DNA of 55,292 nt from Chloroflexota bacterium. GTDB taxonomy: Bacteria; Chloroflexota; Anaerolineae; Anaerolineales; Villigracilaceae. Numbering within the stretch: position 1 is the first letter of the stretch; every line of letters starts with the position of its first letter. The translations under genes were made by a program, and so were the position numbers. Shown here in pieces: positions 41,937 through 49,267 of the stretch. The notes under the pieces were generated by a model. It ran no database searches. It had not been told where the DNA came from and saw only the letters and a program-made list of their open reading frames with translations. The stretch covers positions 1 to 55,292 of the forward strand of contig JACRLC010000041.1 in NCBI GenBank assembly GCA_016235425.1, in the 5' to 3' direction.

Positions 41937-42594
41937 ATCGGGGGAAGTCCGCGCCATCCCATTCCTGCATGAAGCGTTCAACGAATTCGAGCATATAAGT
42001 GTGTCGTTCCTCGGCGATATGTTTGGCTGTTGATGTGTTCATCATGTCCTTGAGCAGAAACAGTTTTTCGTGAAAGTGATTGATGGTGGCGCTTTGGCTG
42101 TTTTTGTACTGCTCAAAAGTGGCATGTAATTGAGGAGGAGCGTCGGGATCGTAAAGCGGGCGTCCCTTGTAGCCGCCATAGGCGAAGGCGCGGCCGATAC
42201 CCACCGCGCCGATGGCGTCCAGCCTGTCTGCGTCCTGGACGATCATGCCCTCGATGGTGTTGATCTTGTTTTCGACCCCCGCGCCTTTGAACGAAAGATG
42301 CGCGATGATCTCGCACACGTGGCGGGAGATTTCTGCATCCACTTTGCATTGATCCAGCCAGGCCTTCGCGCGGATCGGTGTCTCGTCCCCGTTGGGGTTG
42401 AATTTCCAATCGTCGATGTCATGCAACAGTGCCGCCAGTTGGACGATGAACATATCCGCCTGTTCATGTTCGCAGATATTGAGTGCATTCTTCCAGACGC
42501 GGTAAATATGCCACCAGTCATGGCCGGAGGAATCGTTTCGGAATTCCTGTTTTATGTACGCGGTTGTTTTTTGAATGATGTCTTGTTTAGTCAT
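41935..42594 (-). CDS. HD-domain phosphohydrolase (YedJ-like)
   Basis: A 219-residue metal-dependent phosphohydrolase. The HD signature is seen as HDWWHIYRVWKNA, LLHDIDDWKF and later IVQDADRLDAIGAVGIGRAF, the order known in YedJ-like proteins. The substrate is unknown, possibly nucleotides. ATG 42594 was preferred to the upstream start at 42618, which would add eight residues without a ribosome-binding site. Confidence 0.88.
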   Translation of the reverse strand: MTKQDIIQKTTAYIKQEFRNDSSGHDWWHIYRVWKNALNICEHEQADMFIVQLAALLHDIDDWKFNPNGDETPIRAKAWLDQCKVDAEISRHVCEIIAHLSFKGAGVENKINTIEGMIVQDADRLDAIGAVGIGRAFAYGGYKGRPLYDPDAPPQLHATFEQYKNSQSATINHFHEKLFLLKDMMNTSTAKHIAEERHTYMLEFVERFMQEWDGADFPR

Positions 42595-42634
42595 ATCCCT
42601 ATTTTGCCACAGTAGCACAAATTGTCAACTTGTC

Positions 42635-42844
42635 CTACCTAATGTAAACTCCCCCGTGTTCGAGTTCATCCAGCATTTGATTGATGCGCTTTTGCCTTGT
42701 AGCTTCCGTCTTGGCGCGCGTGATCCAGCCAATGTAATCATTTTGCTGATACAGCGGACGGGACTGGTAGGCGTCCATCACTCCGCGTGCGTTGAGTGCG
42801 TCGCGGATAAAATCGGGCATTTCGTAGCGGGGACGTGTGGGCAT
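42635..42844 (-). CDS. Short YdeI/OmpD-associated-like protein
   Basis: 69 residues. The C-terminal pattern YIGWITRAKTEATRQKRINQ followed by a helix is that of the YdeI/OmdA family; full-length members are often 150-200 residues, so this is a minimal form. Its ATG follows CGGAGG that overlaps the end of the frameshifted membrane gene, so the two were probably coupled. The function of this family is poorly defined. Confidence 0.7.
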   Translation of the reverse strand: MPTRPRYEMPDFIRDALNARGVMDAYQSRPLYQQNDYIGWITRAKTEATRQKRINQMLDELEHGGVYIR

Positions 42845-42847
42845 GTT

Positions 42848-43215
42848 TTACCTCCGGGTTACAAAAATCAAAATCAACACGATGATGTTTGCCGCTGTGC
42901 CGGTGGGCAGGTACCATAATCCAAGGATGGCAATTATGGTCCCCGCGGTGCGCGCTCGGGGCAGGCCGAGGGCGAGGCAGATCGCGATGGTCAGGGCGGC
43001 CAATCCATAGGCGACAAATATAATTTCATCAAGGTGGAGCGCGGCTCAATGCCGGCAGCTTTGACGAGATTCGACCACGGGCCGAGCCGACCGGCGTACT
43101 CGCCGGCCACGGGCGTGATGTAATCACCAACCACCAGGGCGCGTGTCCCGTCGAAGAGCATCCAGCCGGAATTAAAAATGATCAGCAGGACGACGATCCA
43201 GTTTTTCCAGTTCAT
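42848..43215 (-). pseudogene. Small membrane protein gene broken by a one-base deletion
   Basis: The first frame (43215 to ~43025) encodes a signal-like helix WIVVLLIIFNSGWMLFDGTR and a loop, then goes out of frame and stops after PMDWPP. Shifting by one base at a short A-run near 43024-43026 continues with hydrophobic helices (FVAYGLAALTIAICLALGLP, then TAANIIVLILIFVTRR) to a stop that abuts the next gene's ribosome-binding site. One missing A would restore a ~122-residue protein. This can be decay or a sequencing error. Confidence 0.7.
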
Positions 43216-43221
43216 GTTTGT

Positions 43222-43695
43222 CTATTTCTTGAGCGTGCAAAGCGCCTGGCGGATTTCGCCCAGGTGGTATGCGGTGTGTACGGCAATTGCCAGTGAACCG
43301 CCGATGGAGTCTTCATTCCAAACTTCGTTGCTATGGAATATTTTTTCGATGCGGTGATAAGTCTCTTTCAATTTATTCCTGAGCGCGTCCCATTCCTCCG
43401 GTGTGACCTTTTCGACGGTGCGCCAGATCTCGCCCCAGTCCACGCGGCTGGTATCGTGATGGACAACGTAGCGTTCGAGCACTTCGAGGTAAAAGTTCAC
43501 GTGGGCAACCTGTGCGGCGAGGGAGGCGCACTTGCCTCCAACGGGGATGGAGGCCTCTTTGGCGGAAACAGTTTCAAGGGTCCGAAAAAGAGACGTGTCA
43601 TTGTCCAGGTAAATGCCGTGGGTGTTGTCGAATGTCTCATCCAGCAGGCTGAACAGATTGACCAGGAAATCATCCTGTTTGATCGTTTTTTCCAT
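43222..43695 (-). CDS. DinB-superfamily protein
   Basis: 157 residues, mostly helical. Possible metal His residues are seen in AAQVAHVNFYLEVLERYVVHH and in AVHTAYHLGEIRQAL, the typical spacing of DinB-like four-helix proteins. The function is unknown. It lies 4 bp after the DUF4287 gene and 6 bp before the frameshifted membrane gene in a tight minus-strand run. Confidence 0.78.
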   Translation of the reverse strand: MEKTIKQDDFLVNLFSLLDETFDNTHGIYLDNDTSLFRTLETVSAKEASIPVGGKCASLAAQVAHVNFYLEVLERYVVHHDTSRVDWGEIWRTVEKVTPEEWDALRNKLKETYHRIEKIFHSNEVWNEDSIGGSLAIAVHTAYHLGEIRQALCTLKK

Positions 43696-43699
43696 GAGC

Positions 43700-43918
43700 T
43701 TATCCCGCGCTTTCGAATGCAGACTCTATGATCGCATGGGCGAGTATGTTCGCATCTCCATACCCCAACCCAAATTCACGAAGGAACATGGAACGAATTT
43801 CGCCATGTTGGGTCAATCCAGTCCTTTTGACGATGTCGGCCAGGTCGTCGAGCGACTTGCCTGTCTTTGTTTGAATGTTGTTGAGCTGGGTTTGGAGGGT
43901 TTGATCGAGGTTATTCAT
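43700..43918 (-). CDS. Short DUF4287 protein, internally deleted paralogue
   Basis: 72 residues. The DUF4287 part (MNNLDQTLQTQLNNIQTKTG onward) is similar along ~55 residues to the protein at 45480-46049. It then jumps to IESAFESAG, which matches the last nine residues of that protein (IKSAFESAG). The middle ~115 residues (DUF5655 part) are missing. The ribosome-binding stretch AAAGGAGATAACC is also conserved between the two. ATG 43918 was chosen by this match. Confidence 0.75.
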   Translation of the reverse strand: MNNLDQTLQTQLNNIQTKTGKSLDDLADIVKRTGLTQHGEIRSMFLREFGLGYGDANILAHAIIESAFESAG

Positions 43919-44008
43919 GGGGTTATCTCCTTTGACTAAAGAGGGGAAGAACGAAGTTGAATTATTATAGAACATATTTTCTAAACCTGTCAATCCCTTT
44001 TCCCATGC

Positions 44009-44385
44009 CTAAATCGAGCGCGGGTCAAATTGCGTTGCAGATTTGATCAACTCCTTCAAATATTCCCAGGGAGCATCATCGAATGATTTGATTCTGATGA
44101 AGCGTTTGTATTTTTGAGTCCCCTCAAGAGATGACGCGGGTCGGGCAGGAATGCCCCATGAACAGAGGCCAGGCGGATATGATCCTTGTGAATTTCGATC
44201 TGGCAGATCCCCGCGCTGACAATCCCGCCGCGCCTCTCGTGATAATAACTCAGCCCGCCCCAGCGAACCGTCTCGACTGCGTCGGGCGCGGCTGAAGCAA
44301 TGAAGTTCCGCAGTTCGAGCACGATCTCTTGCAAGTGCGCGGGGACATGCTGAAGAAAGGTTTCGATTTCGTGGAGAGGAAGCAT
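44009..44385 (-). pseudogene. DUF1801-family gene with a one-base deletion
   Basis: From ATG 44385 the frame encodes a DUF1801 (YdhG-like) protein up to GAFLPDPRHLL, then goes out of frame. Adding one G near 44125 (CTCTTG[G]AGGGG on the minus strand) gives LLEGTQKYKRFIRIKS and continues to a stop at 44009, about 125 residues. Both halves fit the family. The cause may be decay or a consensus error. The function of the family is poorly known (iron-chaperone-like fold). Confidence 0.75.
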
Positions 44386-44414
44386 GTCTTTGCACGAAAA
44401 ATATTTTCGTTATT

Positions 44415-45293
44415 TTATCCTCTGAAGAAACGGGTCAATTGTCGTATTGCACCTGCGATGCAACCCGGTGATTCCGGAGTCGGTTGGGGTGTGGGAGACG
44501 GTGTAGGTTCTGGAGCAGGTTCAGGTCCAGGTTCGACCGCGAGGGGTTCGAATAACTCTCGATCCTTGTTTGCATCCGAACCTTCCAACTGCGGCGTCTG
44601 CGGATAATCCGAAGAGGGTAGTAATTTGCGCAGGCCCGCGTAAAATTCCCTGTAGGTTGCGTTCAGGTCTTGCCTGATGACGCGGAGCGCCAGTGCGGTC
44701 ATGGCCCCGTTGGGCCGTCCATCGAATTCAGCATCGTATGAGTATTCGCTATCAGTGCATCCGGTAATAAGGATTTCGGGCATGTCTGTCTCGGGCATCA
44801 GGAAGGGCCTTCGCGCCGCCCTGCCGACGGTGGAGACGGCTGGAGGGACAAAGCGTGGCGTGAATTTTTGCGCCGCCAGCGCCGCGATTCTCGTGACCGA
44901 TCCTGAAAAGCAACTATCGCTAATCACCACCAGTGTAGCCTGCGGATGAATCCCTTTCAGAATGGGACGTAATTCGTCGTCTATGATCGTGCCGTCATAC
45001 ACGTAAAGGGCCTCGTCGTACGGATCGCCTTCGTCGCTGTTGGCATCCGTGACCTGCGTCCCGTGGCCGGAATAGGTGAAAACGGCGATGTCCCCAGCTT
45101 TCGTTCCGTCCACCAGTCCCTGCAGTGCGGCCTTGATGTTTTGACGCGTGGCCTGCGAATCGAGCATCAGGCTGACATCGAAACCCAAATCCTTCAATAA
45201 CTCTGACCAATCGTTCGCGTCGTTGACACAGCCTTTCAGGTCGTTGAATATGCCGGGATAATTATTGATGCCAATACAGACTGCCTTTTTCAT
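44415..45293 (-). CDS. Caspase-like (metacaspase, C14) peptidase
   Basis: A 292-residue caspase-hemoglobinase fold cysteine peptidase. The catalytic dyad is His77 (YSGHGTQ) and Cys128 (SDSCFSGS). The N-terminus begins with the core strand (KKAVCIGINNYP), so it has no prodomain or signal peptide. Acidic residues near the active site (DANSDEGDPYDEAL) suit metacaspase-like calcium binding and basic P1 preference; this is inference. After the peptidase domain there is a Pro/Glu/Thr-rich linker and a C-terminal short amphipathic basic segment (IRQLTRFFRG). Confidence 0.88.
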   Translation of the reverse strand: MKKAVCIGINNYPGIFNDLKGCVNDANDWSELLKDLGFDVSLMLDSQATRQNIKAALQGLVDGTKAGDIAVFTYSGHGTQVTDANSDEGDPYDEALYVYDGTIIDDELRPILKGIHPQATLVVISDSCFSGSVTRIAALAAQKFTPRFVPPAVSTVGRAARRPFLMPETDMPEILITGCTDSEYSYDAEFDGRPNGAMTALALRVIRQDLNATYREFYAGLRKLLPSSDYPQTPQLEGSDANKDRELFEPLAVEPGPEPAPEPTPSPTPQPTPESPGCIAGAIRQLTRFFRG

Positions 45294-45479
45294 TTTCGGC
45301 CTCCTGCTACAGATGAAGAAAATGTTGATTGTGAGGGGGAATGACTATATTATTATCGCGCAAATCTGTTTGCCACGCCCAATGATTTTTGTATGATGTG
45401 CCTCCTTCATCCCCGCCAGTGCCAACTGTGATTCTTACAAGCGGTCATGGTCAAATCGAAGTGATGATCTCTAATACGA
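45294..45479. other. Spacer between metacaspase and DUF4287 genes
   Basis: No gene, repeat or clear terminator is seen in these 186 bases. Confidence 0.4.
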
Positions 45480-46049
45480 TTATCCTGCGCTTTCAAATGC
45501 GGACTTGATCCACGCGATCAACTCTGCATCCACTTCCTTCGCATCAGTCACATTGACGATGTAATTGCACATGCTTCCTTTGGGCTGTTCCAACAGGCGG
45601 GCATTTTTCTTTAGATCTTTTGCGTTGATACCAACCTCAAAGCGTGTGTTGGTTTTGGGGCCGATCATTGCAAATTGTTTCCTGCGCCGCAAGCTGACAT
45701 ACCCTTTCTTGGGCACGATTTCAAATTCGCCAAATTCATTGATCTGTTTTATCAACGCCTCGTGAATGGAGCGGAACGCGGCTTTTAGACCCGAATAAAT
45801 TTCATCCAAAACAGCATCGGTGCTTTTGCCATCTGCCGCGCGCGTGCCATCCGAAGCAAAAACGGCATGGACCAGCGCATTTGCATCGCCATGACCCAGC
45901 CCAAGCTTTTTCTTGAGCATGTCACGGACCTTGCCATGTTTGGTCAGGCCGCTGCTTTTGACGATGGCGGCCAACTCGGCGAGTGATTTACCTGTCTTCT
46001 TTTGGATGTTATCAAGTTGGGTTTGAACTGCTTTATCAAGGGAACTCAT
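45480..46049 (-). CDS. DUF4287 / DUF5655 two-domain protein
   Basis: 189 residues. N-terminal DUF4287 (MSSLDKAVQTQLDNIQKKTG) is followed by a DUF5655-like domain (VPKKGYVSLRRRKQFAMIGP and later CNYIVNVTDAKEVDAELI). DUF5655 proteins are often annotated as transporter-like or DNA-binding by similarity, with no firm function. ATG 46049 has AAAGGAG 8 bp upstream. It is the intact paralogue of the shortened gene at 43700. Confidence 0.82.
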   Translation of the reverse strand: MSSLDKAVQTQLDNIQKKTGKSLAELAAIVKSSGLTKHGKVRDMLKKKLGLGHGDANALVHAVFASDGTRAADGKSTDAVLDEIYSGLKAAFRSIHEALIKQINEFGEFEIVPKKGYVSLRRRKQFAMIGPKTNTRFEVGINAKDLKKNARLLEQPKGSMCNYIVNVTDAKEVDAELIAWIKSAFESAG

Positions 46050-46237
46050 AAGGTTATCTCCTTTGGTAAATAAAGTGGACGCCAAGATTTTAGAACGCAG
46101 TTTCTGTTTTGGCAATACAAAAATTCCCATATTCCTCTCGCGTGGATACTTGTGGAACCAGAACTGTCTATACATGAATCATTTTATAATGGGGTTACTT
46201 TTAGCCAACCATCTTATCAATATAAAAGGAGAAAAAT

Positions 46238-46447
46238 ATGGAAATACACCCCTGCCCAAAGTGTAATGAAACAATGGATGAAGGCTGGATAAGTCCAACG
46301 GGGAGCGGTTTCCTTGGCTATGTTTCCCAAAAACAGACAGGTATGCTCAAGACGGTAACAAAGGTCAACCGGGCGAGGGCCTGTCCAAACTGTGGTTATG
46401 TGGAAATGTATCTGGACCCAAAGGAATTAAAGCAAAGATTGCCTTGA
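46238..46447 (+). CDS. Small zinc-ribbon protein
   Basis: 69 residues with two Cys pairs, Cys6/Cys9 (CPKC) and Cys49/Cys52 (CPNC), forming a single zinc ribbon. It fits small nucleic acid-binding-like zinc ribbons of unknown function (DUF6487-like). AAAGGAG lies 7 bp before the ATG and a terminator follows, so it is a single-gene unit. Confidence 0.75.
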   Translation: MEIHPCPKCNETMDEGWISPTGSGFLGYVSQKQTGMLKTVTKVNRARACPNCGYVEMYLDPKELKQRLP

Positions 46448-46461
46448 AGATTTCAAGATGG

Positions 46462-46490
46462 AAAAAGCGACGTGAGACACGTCGCTTTTA
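46462..46490 (+). terminator. Terminator of the zinc-ribbon gene
   Basis: AAAAAGCGACGTG (46462-46474), loop AGA, CACGTCGCTTTTA (46478-46490). Confidence 0.92.
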
Positions 46491-46642
46491 TGTAATGGAT
46501 GGCTACGTATGTGGCAGGGGGCATCCCTGTGCGAGTCCCATCGAGTTGACGCATCCTGTCGAAGAAGGTGCAACGCGCACATTGCTCACCGCGCCCTTAT
46601 ACATCATTGCACAGGACAATAAATTGGCTGCTTTCTGGAATA

Positions 46643-47425
46643 TTAATAGGAATCGATTTTTTGTTTAGCAATATCTTGAAATTTCTTCTTCAACTTTTCT
46701 TTGTATTCTTTACCCACATCATCAAATACCTGTAACAACTCTGGGAAAGTGTTCTCGCCACCAATGAAATTCCAATACTCATCACCAACCAAAAAATCAC
46801 CTTGATGATGCATCAATCCTTCTTCTGTGTATCTTGCATAAGGTTCAGGATAATACGGATTGTACGGAAAGGCAAGAAACACATTTACAGGCTTTCGTCT
46901 TCTTGCAACCCATTCCAATAATTTTGTTTTACTCTTTTCAAAAACATCGATGTTTGGTTTGACAGTCTTTATTTCAAAGAAATACTCGTCATCACGCTTT
47001 CTCATGTAAAAATCAGCGATGTTTCCTGATTTTTGGAATTCGCCGTTTTTCCAAGAAGCGGCTAGAACTTCGCTTTTTTCTTTCTGAATATCTACAGCGC
47101 GTTTTTTGGCACGCAGGTCATTTACTATTTTGCCAATGACCAATTTCTGCTCAGGTGAAATAGCCCCTCCAACGCCGTAATTTCTAAAACACTCGTCACA
47201 ATATTCACTTGCAATTATCACTGAAACATCCTCGAATATGGACATTCCTAAAGATGTGGCAATTGAATGAATGAAAGAATACGCGGCTATCTTCTCGTTA
47301 TCTTGTGTCAGCCTTGCGAGAAAAGGCATGGAAATAGTTTCCCTGCCATAAGCCTTGAGTTTATTCTCAATCTTCTTGCTGAGTAGCGCTTTTATATCAT
47401 CTCTTTGTTTGCGTGAGAGCGTCAT
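46643..47425 (-). CDS. Type II restriction endonuclease, TdeIII-like
   Basis: A 260-residue endonuclease resembling the TdeIII family. The PD-(D/E)xK site is visible as ADFYMRKRDDEYFFEIKTVK (Asp, Glu and Lys). The N-terminal helical part reads YSFIHSIATSLGMSIFEDVS. The gene overlaps the methyltransferase stop by 4 bp, as in a coupled restriction-modification operon. It is AT-richer than its neighbours, which fits horizontal acquisition. The recognition site cannot be read here. Confidence 0.82.
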   Translation of the reverse strand: MTLSRKQRDDIKALLSKKIENKLKAYGRETISMPFLARLTQDNEKIAAYSFIHSIATSLGMSIFEDVSVIIASEYCDECFRNYGVGGAISPEQKLVIGKIVNDLRAKKRAVDIQKEKSEVLAASWKNGEFQKSGNIADFYMRKRDDEYFFEIKTVKPNIDVFEKSKTKLLEWVARRRKPVNVFLAFPYNPYYPEPYARYTEEGLMHHQGDFLVGDEYWNFIGGENTFPELLQVFDDVGKEYKEKLKKKFQDIAKQKIDSY

Positions 47426-49029
47426 GGTTTTTCTTTTAGGTGAAATATCGTTTCCGAGTAGGCGGCTTTGTCTCGTTCAGTTCGGTTTAGAACGGGTCTT
47501 TTGAATTGATTCACTATCTTCATTCCAGAACGCTCTGCAATGACAGGGTAAAGATTGAACTTATCGTTAGCCACTAAAAACACGCTGTAATTCTCTGCCA
47601 GGAATTTTTTGCTATTTATTAGAACATCGGATATACCATGGGCATAAGAATCCCTGGCTTCTTTTCCTTGACCTTTATTCATCGCTCCAATCTCTAAATC
47701 ATCTTGTCTGTGAAAGCCAAATAACTCATAAGCGTAAGCATGTTGTTCGTGATAATCAATGAGACCAACATAAGGGGGACTCGAAAAAATTCCATTAACC
47801 TTCCTGCTTTTTACAATTTCTGCAAATTCTGGTTCTTCGGATTCCAGTTTCGTTATGATATCAACATTTCTTGAATCACCCACGATACAATATTGTTGAG
47901 TATTGGTTCTTAACTTATCAAATTTCACCAACCTTTCAATTGTATCTTTGCTATACCGTTCCCACCAACTCAGGATTGAGAACAAGGGCTTACATACTTT
48001 TCCGTGTTTTGCACAGTAGTAGGTAGCCGATACTGGTTCAACCAAAGTCCCTAAATCTGCATGGGTGGTTGCTCTGCACGAACGAATAGTACGACTTAGG
48101 ATAACTTGAATTACTCTTTTGGTTGCAGGATCCTCAATTTCGTTAACCAATCCAATAACGAAATCTATCTCTTGACGAATAGGATGTAAATACCACTTAT
48201 CGAGAAAATTTTTGTCGCCATTCTGTTTTAACTGTATCTTGTATTTTTTAACCAACTCTAAATATGTAGAGAGAAATTCGGTTTCTTTTTCTTTGCCGAA
48301 CTTCTCTTCGTTAATCAATTTGCGCTGAACCTTGTATCTAAATTCTGGGGATGGAAAATATGTATTATTAAACCCGTAAAGGGCCTCCAGTAGTTTTTGC
48401 TCGAACTCCGGAACATTTAACGAATTAAGAAAAGTCTTTAGGGATTTTGTAATTCGCAGGATTTCCTTTTGTACGCCAATCAGATTATGCTTTTCAATCT
48501 TTATGTTGCTAATCAAAGCATTAAACGCTGAAACATCTATTCCTATAGCGTGCATACCGAGTTCGTTGGCTTGAACCAGTGTTGTGCCACTTCCGCAGAA
48601 CGGGTCAAGCAAAACATCGCCAGGTTTAAAGTAAACTTCCTTCTTGAATTCGTCGGTATGGCTGTCAATAAAATACTGAACTAATTGAGGAATGAATTTA
48701 CCCTTGTAAGGGTGTAGTCTATGTACGTGTTTTGTAGTATCAGCCTCTTTGAGATAGTCAAAAGACAAAGCCCAATTTACATCCTGTCCCAATTCCGCCT
48801 TCCAGTTGATTTCTCGTTTGCCAAGAAAAGAACTGTAATAATTAATGAGTTCCTTCTTGGAAACCTTGGCGACGCCATTGTTGCTATATTTTCTGACACG
48901 ACCATATTGAATGAGATAAGAAATATTTGAAGATGTTACATTTTTCTTCAAATAATCTGTCGCCCATTTACTCGCTTCCAAGATTGTCAGAAGGTCTTGG
49001 TTATCAACCGTCATCGATTCCTTAAGCAT
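47422..49029 (-). CDS. DNA methyltransferase of the TdeIII-like restriction-modification system
   Basis: 535 residues. SAM-binding motif DPFCGSGTT (142-150) precedes the catalytic motif SSPPY (416-420), which suits an N4-cytosine methyltransferase. The N-terminal ~70 residues look like an HTH DNA-binding module (NISYLIQYGRVRKYSNNGVA). The region between the motifs is long and probably holds the target-recognition domain. It is located upstream of the endonuclease with a 4-bp overlap. AT-rich. Confidence 0.88.
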   Translation of the reverse strand: MLKESMTVDNQDLLTILEASKWATDYLKKNVTSSNISYLIQYGRVRKYSNNGVAKVSKKELINYYSSFLGKREINWKAELGQDVNWALSFDYLKEADTTKHVHRLHPYKGKFIPQLVQYFIDSHTDEFKKEVYFKPGDVLLDPFCGSGTTLVQANELGMHAIGIDVSAFNALISNIKIEKHNLIGVQKEILRITKSLKTFLNSLNVPEFEQKLLEALYGFNNTYFPSPEFRYKVQRKLINEEKFGKEKETEFLSTYLELVKKYKIQLKQNGDKNFLDKWYLHPIRQEIDFVIGLVNEIEDPATKRVIQVILSRTIRSCRATTHADLGTLVEPVSATYYCAKHGKVCKPLFSILSWWERYSKDTIERLVKFDKLRTNTQQYCIVGDSRNVDIITKLESEEPEFAEIVKSRKVNGIFSSPPYVGLIDYHEQHAYAYELFGFHRQDDLEIGAMNKGQGKEARDSYAHGISDVLINSKKFLAENYSVFLVANDKFNLYPVIAERSGMKIVNQFKRPVLNRTERDKAAYSETIFHLKEKP

Positions 49030-49267
49030 CTGTCTTTGACTCCATGTGCACGGTACACTCTTTTTAGCAATTTACGAAATTATACCCTCATACCACTCCT
49101 CATAGACTTTCATTAACCTCCCCCTTCGTCCAGTTGACCAAACCCGCGCACAGGGGCAAAATGGAGATAATCACTAATTCTCCAATTCCAATTCTCCAAT
49201 TCTCCAGTCTTCAATCTCAAAAATCTCCACTTACCATTTACTAATTACCTTTCCCCAGGAGTTTCCC
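49030..49267. repeat. Spacer with iterated CCAATTCT-type words
   Basis: Between the divergent methyltransferase and ABC genes, 49160-49262 is made of variants of CACTAATTCTCCAATT, CAATTCTCCAGTCTTC, CAATCTC and TTTACTAATTACC. No gene is seen. A similar style occurs in the nuoM-nuoN spacer. The rest shows no clear structure. Confidence 0.55.

Noticed and set aside
46491-46642. A 74-codon frame overlapping the terminator after the zinc-ribbon gene
   Set aside because: It starts inside the preceding unit and crosses the terminator stem; no ribosome-binding site or domain is seen.
49160-49262. CRISPR array in the methyltransferase-ABC spacer
   Set aside because: The repeats are short, degenerate and without regular unique spacers; no cas genes are present.
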